Source of the DNA: RGIG4097 sp045613765
GTDB lineage: Bacteria > Bacillota > Clostridia > Christensenellales > CAG-917
NCBI GenBank assembly: GCA_045613765.1
Contig: JAZLBO010000006.1
Coordinates: 6,943 to 70,942, forward strand
Direction of reading: 5' to 3'
Length of the DNA: 64,000 nucleotides
Shown: piece after piece, positions 54,491 to 63,557 of the stretch
How the letters are laid out: each line of letters begins with the position of its first letter
Position numbering within the stretch: the first letter of the stretch is position 1
Position numbers and translations under genes: made by a program
Notes under the pieces: generated by a model
The model's database searches: none
What the model saw: the letters and a program-made list of their open reading frames with translations, nothing else
Told to the model about the DNA's origin: nothing

Positions 54491-54575
54491 AAAATCATTT
54501 TATACGGTTTTATTTTCCGTTTTTTGTTTACCGTTCCAACTGCGCCACGTTTGTGGCTCTGCCGTCTTGATTATC

Positions 54576-55517
54576 TTACAAGTCGAATTCATCAAAGACT
54601 TTTTCTTCTTGGTCTTCAGGTTCGTCTTCTGCAAAAGGATTGCCGTTTGCACCAAAGCCGTTTTTCTTCAAGTCATCTACTGTGTAGAAGTTTTTGCCGT
54701 CTGTGAATACGACACCGTCCATGGTGGGATTTTCTTCTTTGAAGTCTTTTGCCTTGTTTTTGAGATATTTGTCAAGGACGACAAATGCAATGATTATCAA
54801 GGCGCACACTGCCAAGTTGATGTACATTGACACCTTCATGCCGGGGATTGCATATTCAAGCATTTGACCAAGTTCTGCAATGGTCATTGATTCACCTGCT
54901 GCCGTTGTGTAATATACGCTGTCAAAGGTGGCAAGCAATTCAGGATCTTCAAGAATATCAAAGAAGGTCAAGAACATGACTGATGCAAACACGTTGAGTA
55001 CAACTGTCAAAATGACGTAGATCTTGCCATAGTAGTTGAAATATCTGCTTGCTTGTCTTGGCTTGAGATATTGTGGGATAAACACAAGGAAGAACATAAG
55101 TGCATACGCCACCGTGCTTGTGACAATGTTCACTGCAAAAGGCACACAAAGTTCAATAACAGGCTCGATAAATGAGAAAGTGTTGATGATACCATTTGTC
55201 AAGGTGGCAAATGCCACAAATATCATAATGATATACTTGAAATCTTGCCTTGGAATTGCAATCAAGCCTTTTCTTGCGCCCAGTGTCCACAAAAATGATG
55301 CCACAAGGTATATGAGAAATGCGCTCATTCCACAACTGACGACTACGTCAACCAATCCGTAGAGTATGGCAAGCCATACTGATGAATTTGGCTCGTATGC
55401 CACAAACACACCATAAAAGTTGTTGACAAAGTATGCAAAAATAAGCGCCACCCAAATGAGTGGGTAGAACTTGGGGTTGATCTTCAAATTATTGTTGGGA
55501 TTTATGTTGATGTTCAT
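54576..55517 (-). CDS. Integral membrane protein of unknown function
   Basis: The 313-residue protein has about seven hydrophobic segments (for example 18-38, 50-72, 90-112, 120-145, 165-190, 235-258) and then an acidic cytoplasmic tail ending 'EDQEEKVFDEFDL'. I recognise no family. Its ATG overlaps the holA stop by 4 bp, so it is translated with holA. Confidence 0.75.
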   Translation of the reverse strand: MNININPNNNLKINPKFYPLIWVALIFAYFVNNFYGVFVAYEPNSSVWLAILYGLVDVVVSCGMSAFLIYLVASFLWTLGARKGLIAIPRQDFKYIIMIFVAFATLTNGIINTFSFIEPVIELCVPFAVNIVTSTVAYALMFFLVFIPQYLKPRQASRYFNYYGKIYVILTVVLNVFASVMFLTFFDILEDPELLATFDSVYYTTAAGESMTIAELGQMLEYAIPGMKVSMYINLAVCALIIIAFVVLDKYLKNKAKDFKEENPTMDGVVFTDGKNFYTVDDLKKNGFGANGNPFAEDEPEDQEEKVFDEFDL

Positions 55518-56500
55518 ATATTCAATAATGTCAACACTGCATCATGTACTGCAGTTTGTTCAAGGCGTTTGCCTATGAGAATTGAGTACTGCAAGTTGTG
55601 GAGATAATCCACTGCTTGTTTCAATCGTACTTGGGTATAGTTTTTTGACACTCTCTTGACGTGGTACAACTGACCTGTTGATATGCCAAGATGACTTGCA
55701 AGTTGTCCGTTGTCCGTTGCTTTGTGCAGTTCGGCATGCAACATTTTGCGATATTGTCCGTAAAGCATTGTGATGATTGTATGTCCACGAACCCCTTGCT
55801 TGAAAAATACGTCAAGGATTTCAAGTGCCTTTTCAGGTTGCTTTTCACTGACTGCACCAGTCAACTCATAGATGGCAAATTCAAGGTCGGGGGCAACCAT
55901 AACTTCCACGTCTTGAAGGGTGATAATATCCCCCGAATATGACTTCAACTTTTTCACTTCGCAGACTATCCTTGACATATCCCCGAGCGTCTTTTCAACA
56001 AGAGCGTGAAGTGCCTTTGGCTCTATGGATTTTTGAGGATTTTCCTTGAGCAAAGTGTCAAGTTCAAATGCGATCATATTTTCATCAAGTTTGTCGCAAT
56101 CTACGTATGCAAGTTTTTCTTCCTTGGCAAAATCTTTGACTGATTTTTCGTCCCCAACTACAACAAAAATTGATGCAGGATTTGGGGCTTTGAGATACCC
56201 TTTGATAAGGTCTTTATCTTGGTCTGCAACCTTCTCGGGAAAGTCGGGGATGATGACCACTTTTCTCTCGTCAAATACAGGATAAAGTGACAGTGCATCA
56301 ATGGCAGATGAAACCCCTTGTCCTTGTGCAACAATGGACAAGTTGAAGTCTGCATAATCGGGGTCAACAAGCCCCTTGAACATTGCAGTTGCACTTTGAC
56401 GAAGGTATGCGTCACCACCACCGATAAGGTATATCGGCTCAAATTTAGTGACACCTTTCAAGGCATCATCAATGTGCTTTTTCAGTTCAACGTATTTCAT
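55514..56500 (-). CDS. holA: DNA polymerase III delta subunit
   Basis: I set the start at 56500 ('MKYVELKKHIDDAL'), giving 328 residues. It has the HolA layout: a clamp-loader AAA-like N-terminus ('FEPIYLIGGGDAYLRQSATA', 'YPVFDERKVVIIPDF'), a helical middle and the C-terminal collar ('FKQGVRGHTIITMLYGQYRK', 'HLGISTGQLYHVKRVSKNYT'). It opens the sliding clamp in the clamp-loader complex. Confidence 0.92.
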   Translation of the reverse strand: MKYVELKKHIDDALKGVTKFEPIYLIGGGDAYLRQSATAMFKGLVDPDYADFNLSIVAQGQGVSSAIDALSLYPVFDERKVVIIPDFPEKVADQDKDLIKGYLKAPNPASIFVVVGDEKSVKDFAKEEKLAYVDCDKLDENMIAFELDTLLKENPQKSIEPKALHALVEKTLGDMSRIVCEVKKLKSYSGDIITLQDVEVMVAPDLEFAIYELTGAVSEKQPEKALEILDVFFKQGVRGHTIITMLYGQYRKMLHAELHKATDNGQLASHLGISTGQLYHVKRVSKNYTQVRLKQAVDYLHNLQYSILIGKRLEQTAVHDAVLTLLNI

Positions 56501-56566
56501 TTTTTCACCGTCAAATTCATTACGTGCGCGTGTGCTTATATGCACGCCCACACAAGATTACACTAT

Positions 56567-56596
56567 ATCTTAGCATATTCTATTACATTTTGTAAA
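56567..56596 (-). promoter_or_regulatory. Likely promoter of the holA operon
   Basis: TTTACA (56591-56596) and TAAGAT (56567-56572) are 18 bp apart on the minus strand. A GC-rich dyad follows in the leader around 56525-56553. Confidence 0.5.
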
Positions 56597-56692
56597 GAAC
56601 AAATATTTTTTGAAACGGGTTTTTCATGTTGGGCGCAATGTTTTTCCACACCAAATTATACCCACTTTTGCACCCTTTTTTACAGGGTTTGA

Positions 56693-56735
56693 AAACAAAA
56701 AAACACGGTCTTGACCTGCTCAAATCCGTGTTTTA
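56693..56735 (-). terminator. Terminator of the amino acid ABC transporter operon
   Basis: AAAACACGG / CCGTGTTTT (56700-56708, 56726-56734) with a 17-base loop is followed on the minus strand by TTTTTTTG. The remaining bases between 56600 and 56837 show nothing else. Confidence 0.8.
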
Positions 56736-56837
56736 TATGTATATATTGATTTTGTAAACTATTTCTTGTGTTTGTTGACCGATAAACCCGTCATAAGTCT
56801 TAGGGGTGTATTTTTCAAAGCAAACTGCCCCAAAAAT

Positions 56838-57908
56838 TTAGTCAAGAATATTTGACAAAAATTCTTTGAGTCTGGGATGTTTTGGCTCTGTGAAAAACTT
56901 GTCGGGGGTGTTTTCTTCCAAGATTTTGCCTTCTGCCATAAACACAATTCTTGTGCCAACTTCTCTTGCAAAGCCCATTTCGTGTGTGACGATAACCATT
57001 GTCATACCTTCTTCTGCCACTTGTTTGATGAGTTCAAGAACTTCGCCAACCATTTCAGGATCAAGGGCTGACGTGGGCTCATCAAAGAGCAAAACTTTGG
57101 GGTTCATTGCAAGGGCTCTTGCAATGGCAACACGTTGCTTTTGTCCACCCGAAAGAGTGCTTGGATATACGTCTGCTTTGTCAAGAAGACCAATTCTTTC
57201 AAGAAGTTCATTTGCCTTGATATTTGCATTGTCTTTCACTTCTTGCGCAGTGACAAATTCGGGGATTGAAATTGCCTTTTCTTCATAGGGCAAAAGGTGT
57301 GAAAGTTTGCGCTCTTTCTTTTCAATTTTCAAGGACAAATCCAGCTTTTCTTTTGTCAACTTTTTGTCATAAGTGGCGTACTTTTTGCCTGCATTTTCCT
57401 TGATGACTTTTGTCTTTTCCCACTGCTCTGTCAAGGGTGCAAGTTGCTCTTTTAAGACGGCTATTTCTTCTTCAATTTTCTTGCGCTTTTGGTCTATATT
57501 TGCATTGTATTTTGCACCAAAGGTTTTGACAAAACTGTTGTACATTGGCACATACAATTTTTGCCATTTCATTTGACGTATTTTCTTCAGTCCAATGGTT
57601 ATGGGTGCAAGGGTGATATTCTCTTTGACTGTGAGATTGTTGAACAGATTGAACTGTTGGAAAACCATGCCAACATTTTCTCTTTGCTCGTCAATATCCA
57701 CTTTCAAGTCAACAAGATCGTTGCCCATAAACATAACTTTGCCAGAAGTGGGGTCTTCAAGGACGTTAAGACAACGAAGGAAAGTTGATTTGCCACCACC
57801 TGATGGGCCAACTATGACAACTTTTTCCCCTTCTTTAATTGATGTGGTAATATCGTCAAGGACCAAAAGGTCGCCGTATTTCTTTGTGAGGTTAATTGCG
57901 TCTATCAC
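56838..57908 (-). CDS. Polar amino acid ABC transporter ATPase with large helical insertion
   Basis: The 356-residue protein is a GlnQ/PAAT-type ATPase: Walker A 'GPSGGGKST' (34-42), Q-loop Q84 ('VFQQFNLFNNLTV'), signature 'LSGGQ' (252-256), Walker B 'LLFDEPTSALDPEMV' and switch 'IVTHEMGFA'. Typical members have about 240 residues. Here about 115 extra residues (about 110-228), Lys/Glu-rich and helix-forming, sit between the Q-loop and the signature, in the helical subdomain that faces the permease. It overlaps the permease gene by 17 bp. Confidence 0.93.
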   Translation of the reverse strand: MIDAINLTKKYGDLLVLDDITTSIKEGEKVVIVGPSGGGKSTFLRCLNVLEDPTSGKVMFMGNDLVDLKVDIDEQRENVGMVFQQFNLFNNLTVKENITLAPITIGLKKIRQMKWQKLYVPMYNSFVKTFGAKYNANIDQKRKKIEEEIAVLKEQLAPLTEQWEKTKVIKENAGKKYATYDKKLTKEKLDLSLKIEKKERKLSHLLPYEEKAISIPEFVTAQEVKDNANIKANELLERIGLLDKADVYPSTLSGGQKQRVAIARALAMNPKVLLFDEPTSALDPEMVGEVLELIKQVAEEGMTMVIVTHEMGFAREVGTRIVFMAEGKILEENTPDKFFTEPKHPRLKEFLSNILD

Positions 57909-59469
57909 TGCGTTTCATCCTCCTTTCAATGAGTTTGATGATGCCTGTGACGACAAGCACCAAAACGAGATATATAAGTGCCAACAAAAGATACGGCACG
58001 ACAAATTCATAGTTTTGTGAGCCGATACGCTTGAAGGCTTGTGTAATGTCAAGGGTTGCAATAAATCCAACCACCGAAGTATCCTTGATGAGTGCGATAA
58101 ACTCGTTGCCAAGGGTGGGAAGCACGTTTTTCATTGCTTGGGGTATGACAATCTTTGCCATAGTTGTGCCGTAGCCAAGGCCCAATGCTCTGCCTGCCTC
58201 AAACTGTCCTTTGTCAATGGACTGTATGCCACCACGCATAATTTCTGCCACGTAAGCACCACTATTCATGCCAAACGTGACAACTGCAACAACAAGGCTG
58301 TCAATACGAAGTCCCATTGCGGGGAAAAGGATATAATAGAAAATAAGCAGTTGGACAACCAGTGGTGTGCCACGGAATACTGTCACATACAAGTCGCCAA
58401 TGTATCCAAAGAATTTTGCCACCTTGTTTTCACGGGGCATAACCTTGATGACGGCAATGATTGTGCCAATAACAATACCGATTGCAAGGCCAATGACTGC
58501 AATGAGCAATGTATTCTTCAAGCCTTCAAGAATTGTCTTGCCACCGTCATATTCATTGAATGAACGGACAAAGAGTTTCCACTTTGCACCACTTTCATTT
58601 TGTGAATTGATTTTTTCAACCATAGCCAGTGCAGGTGCTTTGTCAACCATTACAAAATCCACTGCTCCGTTGATCATGTCCGTCACTGCCAAAGATGCAG
58701 AATCATAGGAATTGAGTGCAATATTTTCAAAACCATCAAAGCCAAAATCCTCACTGCCATTTATGTAGTAAAATCCCGTAGTGCTGGTTTGTGCGCCTGC
58801 TTTGACATCTTTAAGTGCCGATAGTGTCTTTTCAACGTCTTCTTTTGTGGTGCAGTTGTCAAAGGTTGTATTGTCAATATCAACCACAATCATTTGTGTT
58901 GTGCCATAGTATGGAATAGAAAATTGCACTGCCTCTTTGCGATCATCACTGATGGTCAAACCTGCCATGCCAATGTGGCAAAGACCTTGCTCAACTGATG
59001 TGACAACGGCATCAAAATCCATATCCTTGACCACCAATGTTTTGCCAAGATATTCTGCAAGAAGCAAGGCGACTTCCATGTCAATACCACAGAAGTTTTC
59101 CCCATTTTTGTATTCAAAAGGCTCAAAGTCGGTGTTGGTTGCAACAATAAGTGGGTTGTCAATTCCACTGTCATCTGTTGCCACTGCACCTATGCCTGTG
59201 ATTGATGAATACTCGTGGTTTTTTGCGCTATCATACTTTGCATAAATTCCGTCAAGGGTGCCGTCTTCAATTATGTTTTCAAGAAAACTGTTGACACTTG
59301 CAAGCAACTGACTGTCTTCAGTATTTACACAATAGCCGTATTGCTCTCCCGTCAATTCAATTGGAACAATCTTCACTGTCTTGTCTTGCTTGTTGCAACC
59401 TGCAAAGGCAAAAAGCGCCCCTACAAGCAAGGTCAAAACAACCAAAATTGTCAAAAGTTTTTTCTTCAT
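57892..59469 (-). CDS. Substrate-binding/permease fusion with apparently circularly permuted binding domain
   Basis: The 525-residue protein starts with a lipoprotein signal ('ALFAFAGC', C25). Residues about 32-80 ('IELTGEQYGYCVNTEDSQLL', 'EDGTLDGIYAKY') match the C-terminal end of ordinary GlnH/HisJ-type binding proteins. Residues about 106-287 match their start and middle ('ATNTDFEPFEYKNGENFCGI', 'AGLTISDDRKEAVQFSIPYY', 'DFVMVDKAPALAMVEKI'). The normal end segment is missing there; instead a short linker leads into a PAAT permease (about 310-525, EAA loop 'EAGRALGLGYGTTMAKIVIP'). It should bind and import a polar amino acid; which one is unknown. Confidence 0.93.
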   Translation of the reverse strand: MKKKLLTILVVLTLLVGALFAFAGCNKQDKTVKIVPIELTGEQYGYCVNTEDSQLLASVNSFLENIIEDGTLDGIYAKYDSAKNHEYSSITGIGAVATDDSGIDNPLIVATNTDFEPFEYKNGENFCGIDMEVALLLAEYLGKTLVVKDMDFDAVVTSVEQGLCHIGMAGLTISDDRKEAVQFSIPYYGTTQMIVVDIDNTTFDNCTTKEDVEKTLSALKDVKAGAQTSTTGFYYINGSEDFGFDGFENIALNSYDSASLAVTDMINGAVDFVMVDKAPALAMVEKINSQNESGAKWKLFVRSFNEYDGGKTILEGLKNTLLIAVIGLAIGIVIGTIIAVIKVMPRENKVAKFFGYIGDLYVTVFRGTPLVVQLLIFYYILFPAMGLRIDSLVVAVVTFGMNSGAYVAEIMRGGIQSIDKGQFEAGRALGLGYGTTMAKIVIPQAMKNVLPTLGNEFIALIKDTSVVGFIATLDITQAFKRIGSQNYEFVVPYLLLALIYLVLVLVVTGIIKLIERRMKRSDRRN

Positions 59470-59508
59470 ATATCACCAAAAATTTGTATTTCTTATAAAT
59501 GCTTGACA

Positions 59509-59537
59509 ATAATACCAATTTATACCAAAAAATGCAA
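59509..59537 (-). promoter_or_regulatory. Sigma-A promoter of the amino acid ABC transporter operon
   Basis: TTGCAT (59532-59537) and TATTAT (59509-59514) are 17 bp apart on the minus strand, about 40 bp before the start. Confidence 0.65.
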
Positions 59538-59654
59538 ACATTTTTGCATAAAATTTGCAAAATAACAAAATTATTTTGAATATCTCATATTTTATGCAAT
59601 TTTGGGCGATTTTTATACATTTATAAATATTTTTTGCTCTTTTTATTTGCAAAA

Positions 59655-59685
59655 TAAAAAACCCGACCGATTGGTCGGGCTTTTT
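59655..59685 (-). terminator. Terminator of acpP
   Basis: CCCGACC-GATT-GGTCGGG (59662-59668, 59673-59679), flanked by A and T runs, is followed on the minus strand by TTTTTTAT. Confidence 0.85.
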
Positions 59686-59699
59686 ACAACTTTCAAAAA

Positions 59700-59933
59700 T
59701 TAGTTTTGCTTTGCTTCGATAAGTTTCACAACGTCGCCAACTGTCTTGATGTCAATTGCTTCTGCATTGTCAAATTCAAAACCATATTTGTTTTCAACGT
59801 TCATAAGCATTTCAACCATATCAAGGCTATCGCAACCAATGTCATCAGTGATGTTTGTGTCTTCGGTGATGGATGCAGGATCGCAACCCATTTGTTCAAC
59901 GATGATTTCTCTGAGTTCTTCAAAAATTGCCAT
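59700..59933 (-). CDS. acpP: Acyl carrier protein
   Basis: The 77-residue acidic protein carries 'DIGCDSLDMVEMLM', where the serine of D-S-L receives the phosphopantetheine arm. It carries acyl chains in fatty acid synthesis. No other fab gene is in the window; it has its own promoter and terminator. The Sfp-type transferase that could load it is encoded 170 bp upstream. Confidence 0.96.
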   Translation of the reverse strand: MAIFEELREIIVEQMGCDPASITEDTNITDDIGCDSLDMVEMLMNVENKYGFEFDNAEAIDIKTVGDVVKLIEAKQN

Positions 59934-60071
59934 TTTATTCTCCTTGTGCCTTACGGCTATTTTTTCTATTTATTGCAACGGTGTTGCTGTTGTTTTTTAT
60001 TTATCGGTGGGTGTATATACTACCCTTTAGGCTTTGGCAGTTGCCTTCTCGCTGTTGAGCCCATTTGTATC

Positions 60072-60100
60072 ATTATAATACACTTTCAAGAAAATTTCAA
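60072..60100 (-). promoter_or_regulatory. Sigma-A promoter of acpP
   Basis: TTGAAA (60095-60100) and TATAAT (60072-60077) are 17 bp apart on the minus strand, starting at the end of the transferase gene. A leader of about 130 bases follows, with no recognised motif. Confidence 0.75.
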
Positions 60101-60103
60101 GTA

Positions 60104-60607
60104 CTACTTATTTTCAAAATCTTCAACTGCTTTTGGATCAATTTCAAAGGCACGAATATTTTGTTCGGGCGCGCATATACAGGCGTGATAGTCCCACATA
60201 TCAAAATGCTCAAAGTGAGCGTCTTCGGGGATAGGTTTACGTATGGATATTATGCCTTCCCCTGTAAACTTGCAGTAACTTTCCCTTTCCGTCCACTTCT
60301 CAAAAAATTCTGCATCATCTTCTGCATCAATGAAAGTGAACTTTTCTCTGTTGACAGGGCGTATCTTTTCCACGTCAACGCCAATCTCGGTGTTGGACAC
60401 TGCAAGGATAACCAAGCCATGAGAGTGAGAAAGGTTGAAATAGACACCGTCAACGTCAAGACGGGGCTTGCGATTTTCTTCTCTTATTATGTTGACTTTT
60501 TCGGGTAGTCCACCGTGAAGATGACCACAAAGGTCACGATAATTGCTGTATCCAAAACGGATAAAACTGTCACTGTCAACTTTTTGTCTTACAACGAAAA
60601 CTATCAT
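60104..60607 (-). CDS. 4'-Phosphopantetheinyl transferase (Sfp type, short)
   Basis: The 167-residue protein has the Sfp/AcpT core: 'YFNLSHSHGLVILAVS', 'IGVDVEKIRP' (metal-binding D and E) and 'FFEKWTERESYCKFTGEGI', which matches W-x-x-K-E-x-x-x-K with R for the first K. It transfers phosphopantetheine from CoA to carrier proteins. It is shorter than Sfp (about 224). Its ATG overlaps the hom stop (TAATG). No acpS is seen here, so this could be the enzyme that loads AcpP. Confidence 0.88.
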   Translation of the reverse strand: MIVFVVRQKVDSDSFIRFGYSNYRDLCGHLHGGLPEKVNIIREENRKPRLDVDGVYFNLSHSHGLVILAVSNTEIGVDVEKIRPVNREKFTFIDAEDDAEFFEKWTERESYCKFTGEGIISIRKPIPEDAHFEHFDMWDYHACICAPEQNIRAFEIDPKAVEDFENK

Positions 60608-61869
60608 TATTTTTCAATTCTAATAAGTGCACCAAGGCAGTCAACTTGTGCCAACTTGACAATACGTGACACCAAGTCTTGCATGACGCTTTCTTTTGCT
60701 TTTGATGTGATGATGATGACGTCCTTGCCCTTTGTCAATGCCTTGACAACTTCAATGCCGTTGTCCAAGAGCATTGCAGAGATCTTGTTAAGACCCTCGC
60801 CCTTTTCATCTGCTACGAAACGAAGGTAATATTCTGTTGAAAAATCTGTTGCAAACGTGTCATCACCCACGTCTTCGTTTTCTTCAAAATAAAATCTTCT
60901 GTGGTCTGTGTTTTTGCCTGCAAACACAATGTCACTGACGATTGCACTGCCTGTGGGAAGTGAGCCTGCACCACGGCCGTAAAGCATAACGTCATCAACG
61001 TTGTCGCCGTGGATAAACACTGCATTAAATGAACCCTTTACGCCAGAAAGTGGGTGTTCAGTGGGCAAAAATGCAGGATGAACTCTTGCTTCTGTCATTT
61101 TGCCGTCATCTTTGGATATTGCAAGCAGTTTCATTGTATAGCCAAGTTCCTTGCCAATTTCAAGGTCTTTGACGTCAACCTTGGATATGCCTTCACGATA
61201 GATTTTGTCGATTGGCACTCTCTTTTTGTAGGCAAGAGATGACAAGATACTATTCTTGTACATTGAGTCAAATCCGTCAACGTCTGCTGTTGGATTGGCT
61301 TCTGCATAGCCAAGTTCTTGTGCAGTTTTTAGGCAGGTGTTATAGTCCACACCTTCGTCACTCATGCGTGACAAAATATAGTTGGTTGTGCCGTTGACAA
61401 TGCCTTTGAGTGATGTCATTTTGTTGCCTTGCATTGCGTCTGTCAATGTGCGAATAATGGGCACGCCACCAACGCAAGATGCTTCAAAATACAAGCCTGC
61501 GCCACCTTTTTTGCCTGCTCTTTCAAGTTCTACCCAACTCTTTGAAAACATTTCCTTGTTGGCAGTGACAATGCTCTTGCCACTTTCAAGTGCTTTGATC
61601 AAAAATGACTTTGCAGGCTCAACGCCACCAAAGAATTCTGCCACCACTTGAATTTCGGGATTGGCAACGATTTCATCAATGCTGGTTGCAACAATGCTTT
61701 CATCAATGCCCAATTCCTTGACTCTGTCCATATTTCTTTCAAGGACTGCTTTGACTTTAATGTCAATGCCTTCGTTTTTGAGGATATAATCTCTCTTGGT
61801 TGTGAGGATTTGATATGTGCCACCACCCACAACGCCAAGACCCAAAAGTGCTACGCCAATTTTTTTCAT
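60607..61869 (-). CDS. hom: Homoserine dehydrogenase
   Basis: AAGGA 5 bases before the ATG sets the start at 61869 ('MKKIGVALLGLGVVG'), giving 420 residues. It has the Rossmann motif 'LGLGVVGGGTYQIL', 'ANKEMFSKSW', 'VNGTTNYILSRM' and 'EANPTADVDGFDS', and a C-terminal ACT domain (about 345-420) for feedback control. It reduces aspartate semialdehyde to homoserine, for threonine and methionine. Confidence 0.96.
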   Translation of the reverse strand: MKKIGVALLGLGVVGGGTYQILTTKRDYILKNEGIDIKVKAVLERNMDRVKELGIDESIVATSIDEIVANPEIQVVAEFFGGVEPAKSFLIKALESGKSIVTANKEMFSKSWVELERAGKKGGAGLYFEASCVGGVPIIRTLTDAMQGNKMTSLKGIVNGTTNYILSRMSDEGVDYNTCLKTAQELGYAEANPTADVDGFDSMYKNSILSSLAYKKRVPIDKIYREGISKVDVKDLEIGKELGYTMKLLAISKDDGKMTEARVHPAFLPTEHPLSGVKGSFNAVFIHGDNVDDVMLYGRGAGSLPTGSAIVSDIVFAGKNTDHRRFYFEENEDVGDDTFATDFSTEYYLRFVADEKGEGLNKISAMLLDNGIEVVKALTKGKDVIIITSKAKESVMQDLVSRIVKLAQVDCLGALIRIEK

Positions 61870-61948
61870 ATTTTCCTTTTGTGGCAAATGCCACCATATA
61901 TTGTCAACGTGTATTTTCTATTTTGCGTACAATTTGTTTTGCTTACGA

Positions 61949-62728
61949 TCAGTTTTTGCCTTTGTTCAAGTGATAGATGAAGTTGAGCCCTTTCAGTGCC
62001 AATGCTCTATCTGTCACGTCAACAAGGTCAGGCTCTATTTGTGAGATAAGCGAGCCAAGTCCACCTGTTGCAACAACTTTTGCCCCTTCCATTTCGGGCA
62101 ATGACTTGAACTTTTCAACCATATACTTCACAAGCCCTGCATATCCGTAAATGATGCCCGATTGCATACATCCACGAGTGTCTTTGCCCACAATACTGTC
62201 AGGCTTGACAAGTTCAATATGTGGAAGTTTGGCAGTTTTGTCAACAAGTGCCTCTGCTCCCGTCTTTATGCCGGGACAGATTGCGCCACCAAAAAATCTT
62301 CCGTCCTTGTCAACAAGGTTAAACGTGGTGGCAGTGCCAAAGTCGATTGTGATAAGTGGACCACCATAGTAGTGATAGGCAGATGCCATACCAACAATTC
62401 TATCTGCGCCAAGACCCGTGGGGTTGTCATAGTCAATGGTGATGCCTGTGTCTATTTTATGGCTGACTGCAAGGGGCTTTTTGCCAAACAAGAACTCGCA
62501 AGCGTGTTCCATTGTATAGTTGAGTGCAGGGACGACAGATGAAACCACCACACCTTCAACATCTTCAACTTTGTTGCCTGATTGCAAAAGAAGTTCCTTG
62601 ATGATGATGCCGTACTCGTCTGCAGTGCAACGACGCTCGGTGGAAACACGTCTTGTTGCCACCATATCATCCCCTACAAAAGAGCCGAATTTAATGTTTG
62701 TATTGCCAATGTCGATTGTAAGTATCAA
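61949..62728 (-). CDS. coaX: Type III pantothenate kinase
   Basis: I choose a TTG start at 62728 because GAGGT lies 7 bases before it and the product then begins 'MILTIDIGNTNIKFG', the normal CoaX N-terminus; 259 residues. Other motifs are 'GLGADRIVGMASAYH', 'TIDFGTATTFNLVD' and 'ICPGIKTGAEALV'. It phosphorylates pantothenate, the first CoA step, and complements coaE at 18.4 kb. Confidence 0.95.
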   Translation of the reverse strand: MILTIDIGNTNIKFGSFVGDDMVATRRVSTERRCTADEYGIIIKELLLQSGNKVEDVEGVVVSSVVPALNYTMEHACEFLFGKKPLAVSHKIDTGITIDYDNPTGLGADRIVGMASAYHYYGGPLITIDFGTATTFNLVDKDGRFFGGAICPGIKTGAEALVDKTAKLPHIELVKPDSIVGKDTRGCMQSGIIYGYAGLVKYMVEKFKSLPEMEGAKVVATGGLGSLISQIEPDLVDVTDRALALKGLNFIYHLNKGKN

Positions 62729-62753
62729 AATGTGTACCTCGTTTAATATGAGT

Positions 62754-62782
62754 ATTATACCAAAAACACGAGATAATCGCAA
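62754..62782 (-). promoter_or_regulatory. Sigma-A promoter of coaX
   Basis: TTGCGA (62777-62782) and TATAAT (62754-62759) are 17 bp apart on the minus strand, 26 bp before the TTG start. Confidence 0.75.
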
Positions 62783-62929
62783 GAAATATTTTTGATATTG
62801 ACTTTTTAAGTCAATTTTTTGATTGACGGCAGATTTAAGTGATGAATTTGGTTGTAATTTGGTGCTTTGAAAAAGGGTTAAAGTTTGGCAAAAATGATTA
62901 TATTGATGAGAGTAAGATCTGTAAAAAAA

Positions 62930-63394
62930 TCAATTTGAAAAGGCTATGTAAGACATCACCAAAACACAATAGACATTGAAGATGAATATGGGCAGATAGT
63001 AGATGGATATGCGCAGTTCCTTTGTGAAAAACCATATTTGTTGAAAGAGTGAGAGAAGAAAAATGATCACAGAAAACACAAAGGCAAGATAGACGTTTTG
63101 AAACGTGAAAAACGAGTGAACAAACAAAATTGTAAAAAATCCAAGAAACCCCTGCACCATGATTGACGGGAAGAAATGCTTGCCTGTGACAAGCCTTGCA
63201 ACAACCAGTATGCTCAAAAAATATACAACTGAAACAAAGGTAGTCATAACTGCTCTATCCACCAAAAACAAGGGTTTAGACAACGAATTGTACCAAATAA
63301 AGTCTATGTTGAGCGAATATGCAGAAAACCACGCCACTATGAACGTGCAAAAAAGCCCCACCACTATGCCTATCAATTTCTTGATGTAATCCAC
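62930..63394 (-). CDS. TspO/MBR-like membrane protein, divergent
   Basis: The 154-residue protein has five hydrophobic segments, as in TspO. 'IDFIWYNSLSKPLF' followed by 'VDRAVMTTFVSVVYFLSILV' resembles the TspO 'WY..L.KP...P...F..VW..LY' region, but the two prolines and the tryptophan-rich character are lost. TspO proteins bind porphyrins or cholesterol-like ligands. The start is GTG with no ribosome site, and a TATAAT (63400-63405) ends 6 bp before it, so translation may be leaderless. Assignment to TspO is moderate. Confidence 0.6.
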   Translation of the reverse strand: MDYIKKLIGIVVGLFCTFIVAWFSAYSLNIDFIWYNSLSKPLFLVDRAVMTTFVSVVYFLSILVVARLVTGKHFFPSIMVQGFLGFFTILFVHSFFTFQNVYLAFVFSVIIFLLSLFQQIWFFTKELRISIYYLPIFIFNVYCVLVMSYIAFSN

Positions 63395-63557
63395 GGCATA
63401 TTATATAGCGCAGGTGTTGAAAGCATACCTTTTGACAATCAAATATTTTGAATTTGGAAAAGAATTAGTCTTGATTTTTGAAACTTTGTGAACACAAAAA
63501 ATTTTAGTCGCGTATGGTAAAGTAGGAGCAATCCAAATAATATAGGGGGTTTACATA

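Noticed and set aside
62790..62820. TTGACTT / AAGTCAA palindrome with a T run on the plus strand
   Set aside because: There is no plus-strand gene upstream to terminate, and the minus-strand reading has no T run; it is probably chance in AT-rich DNA.
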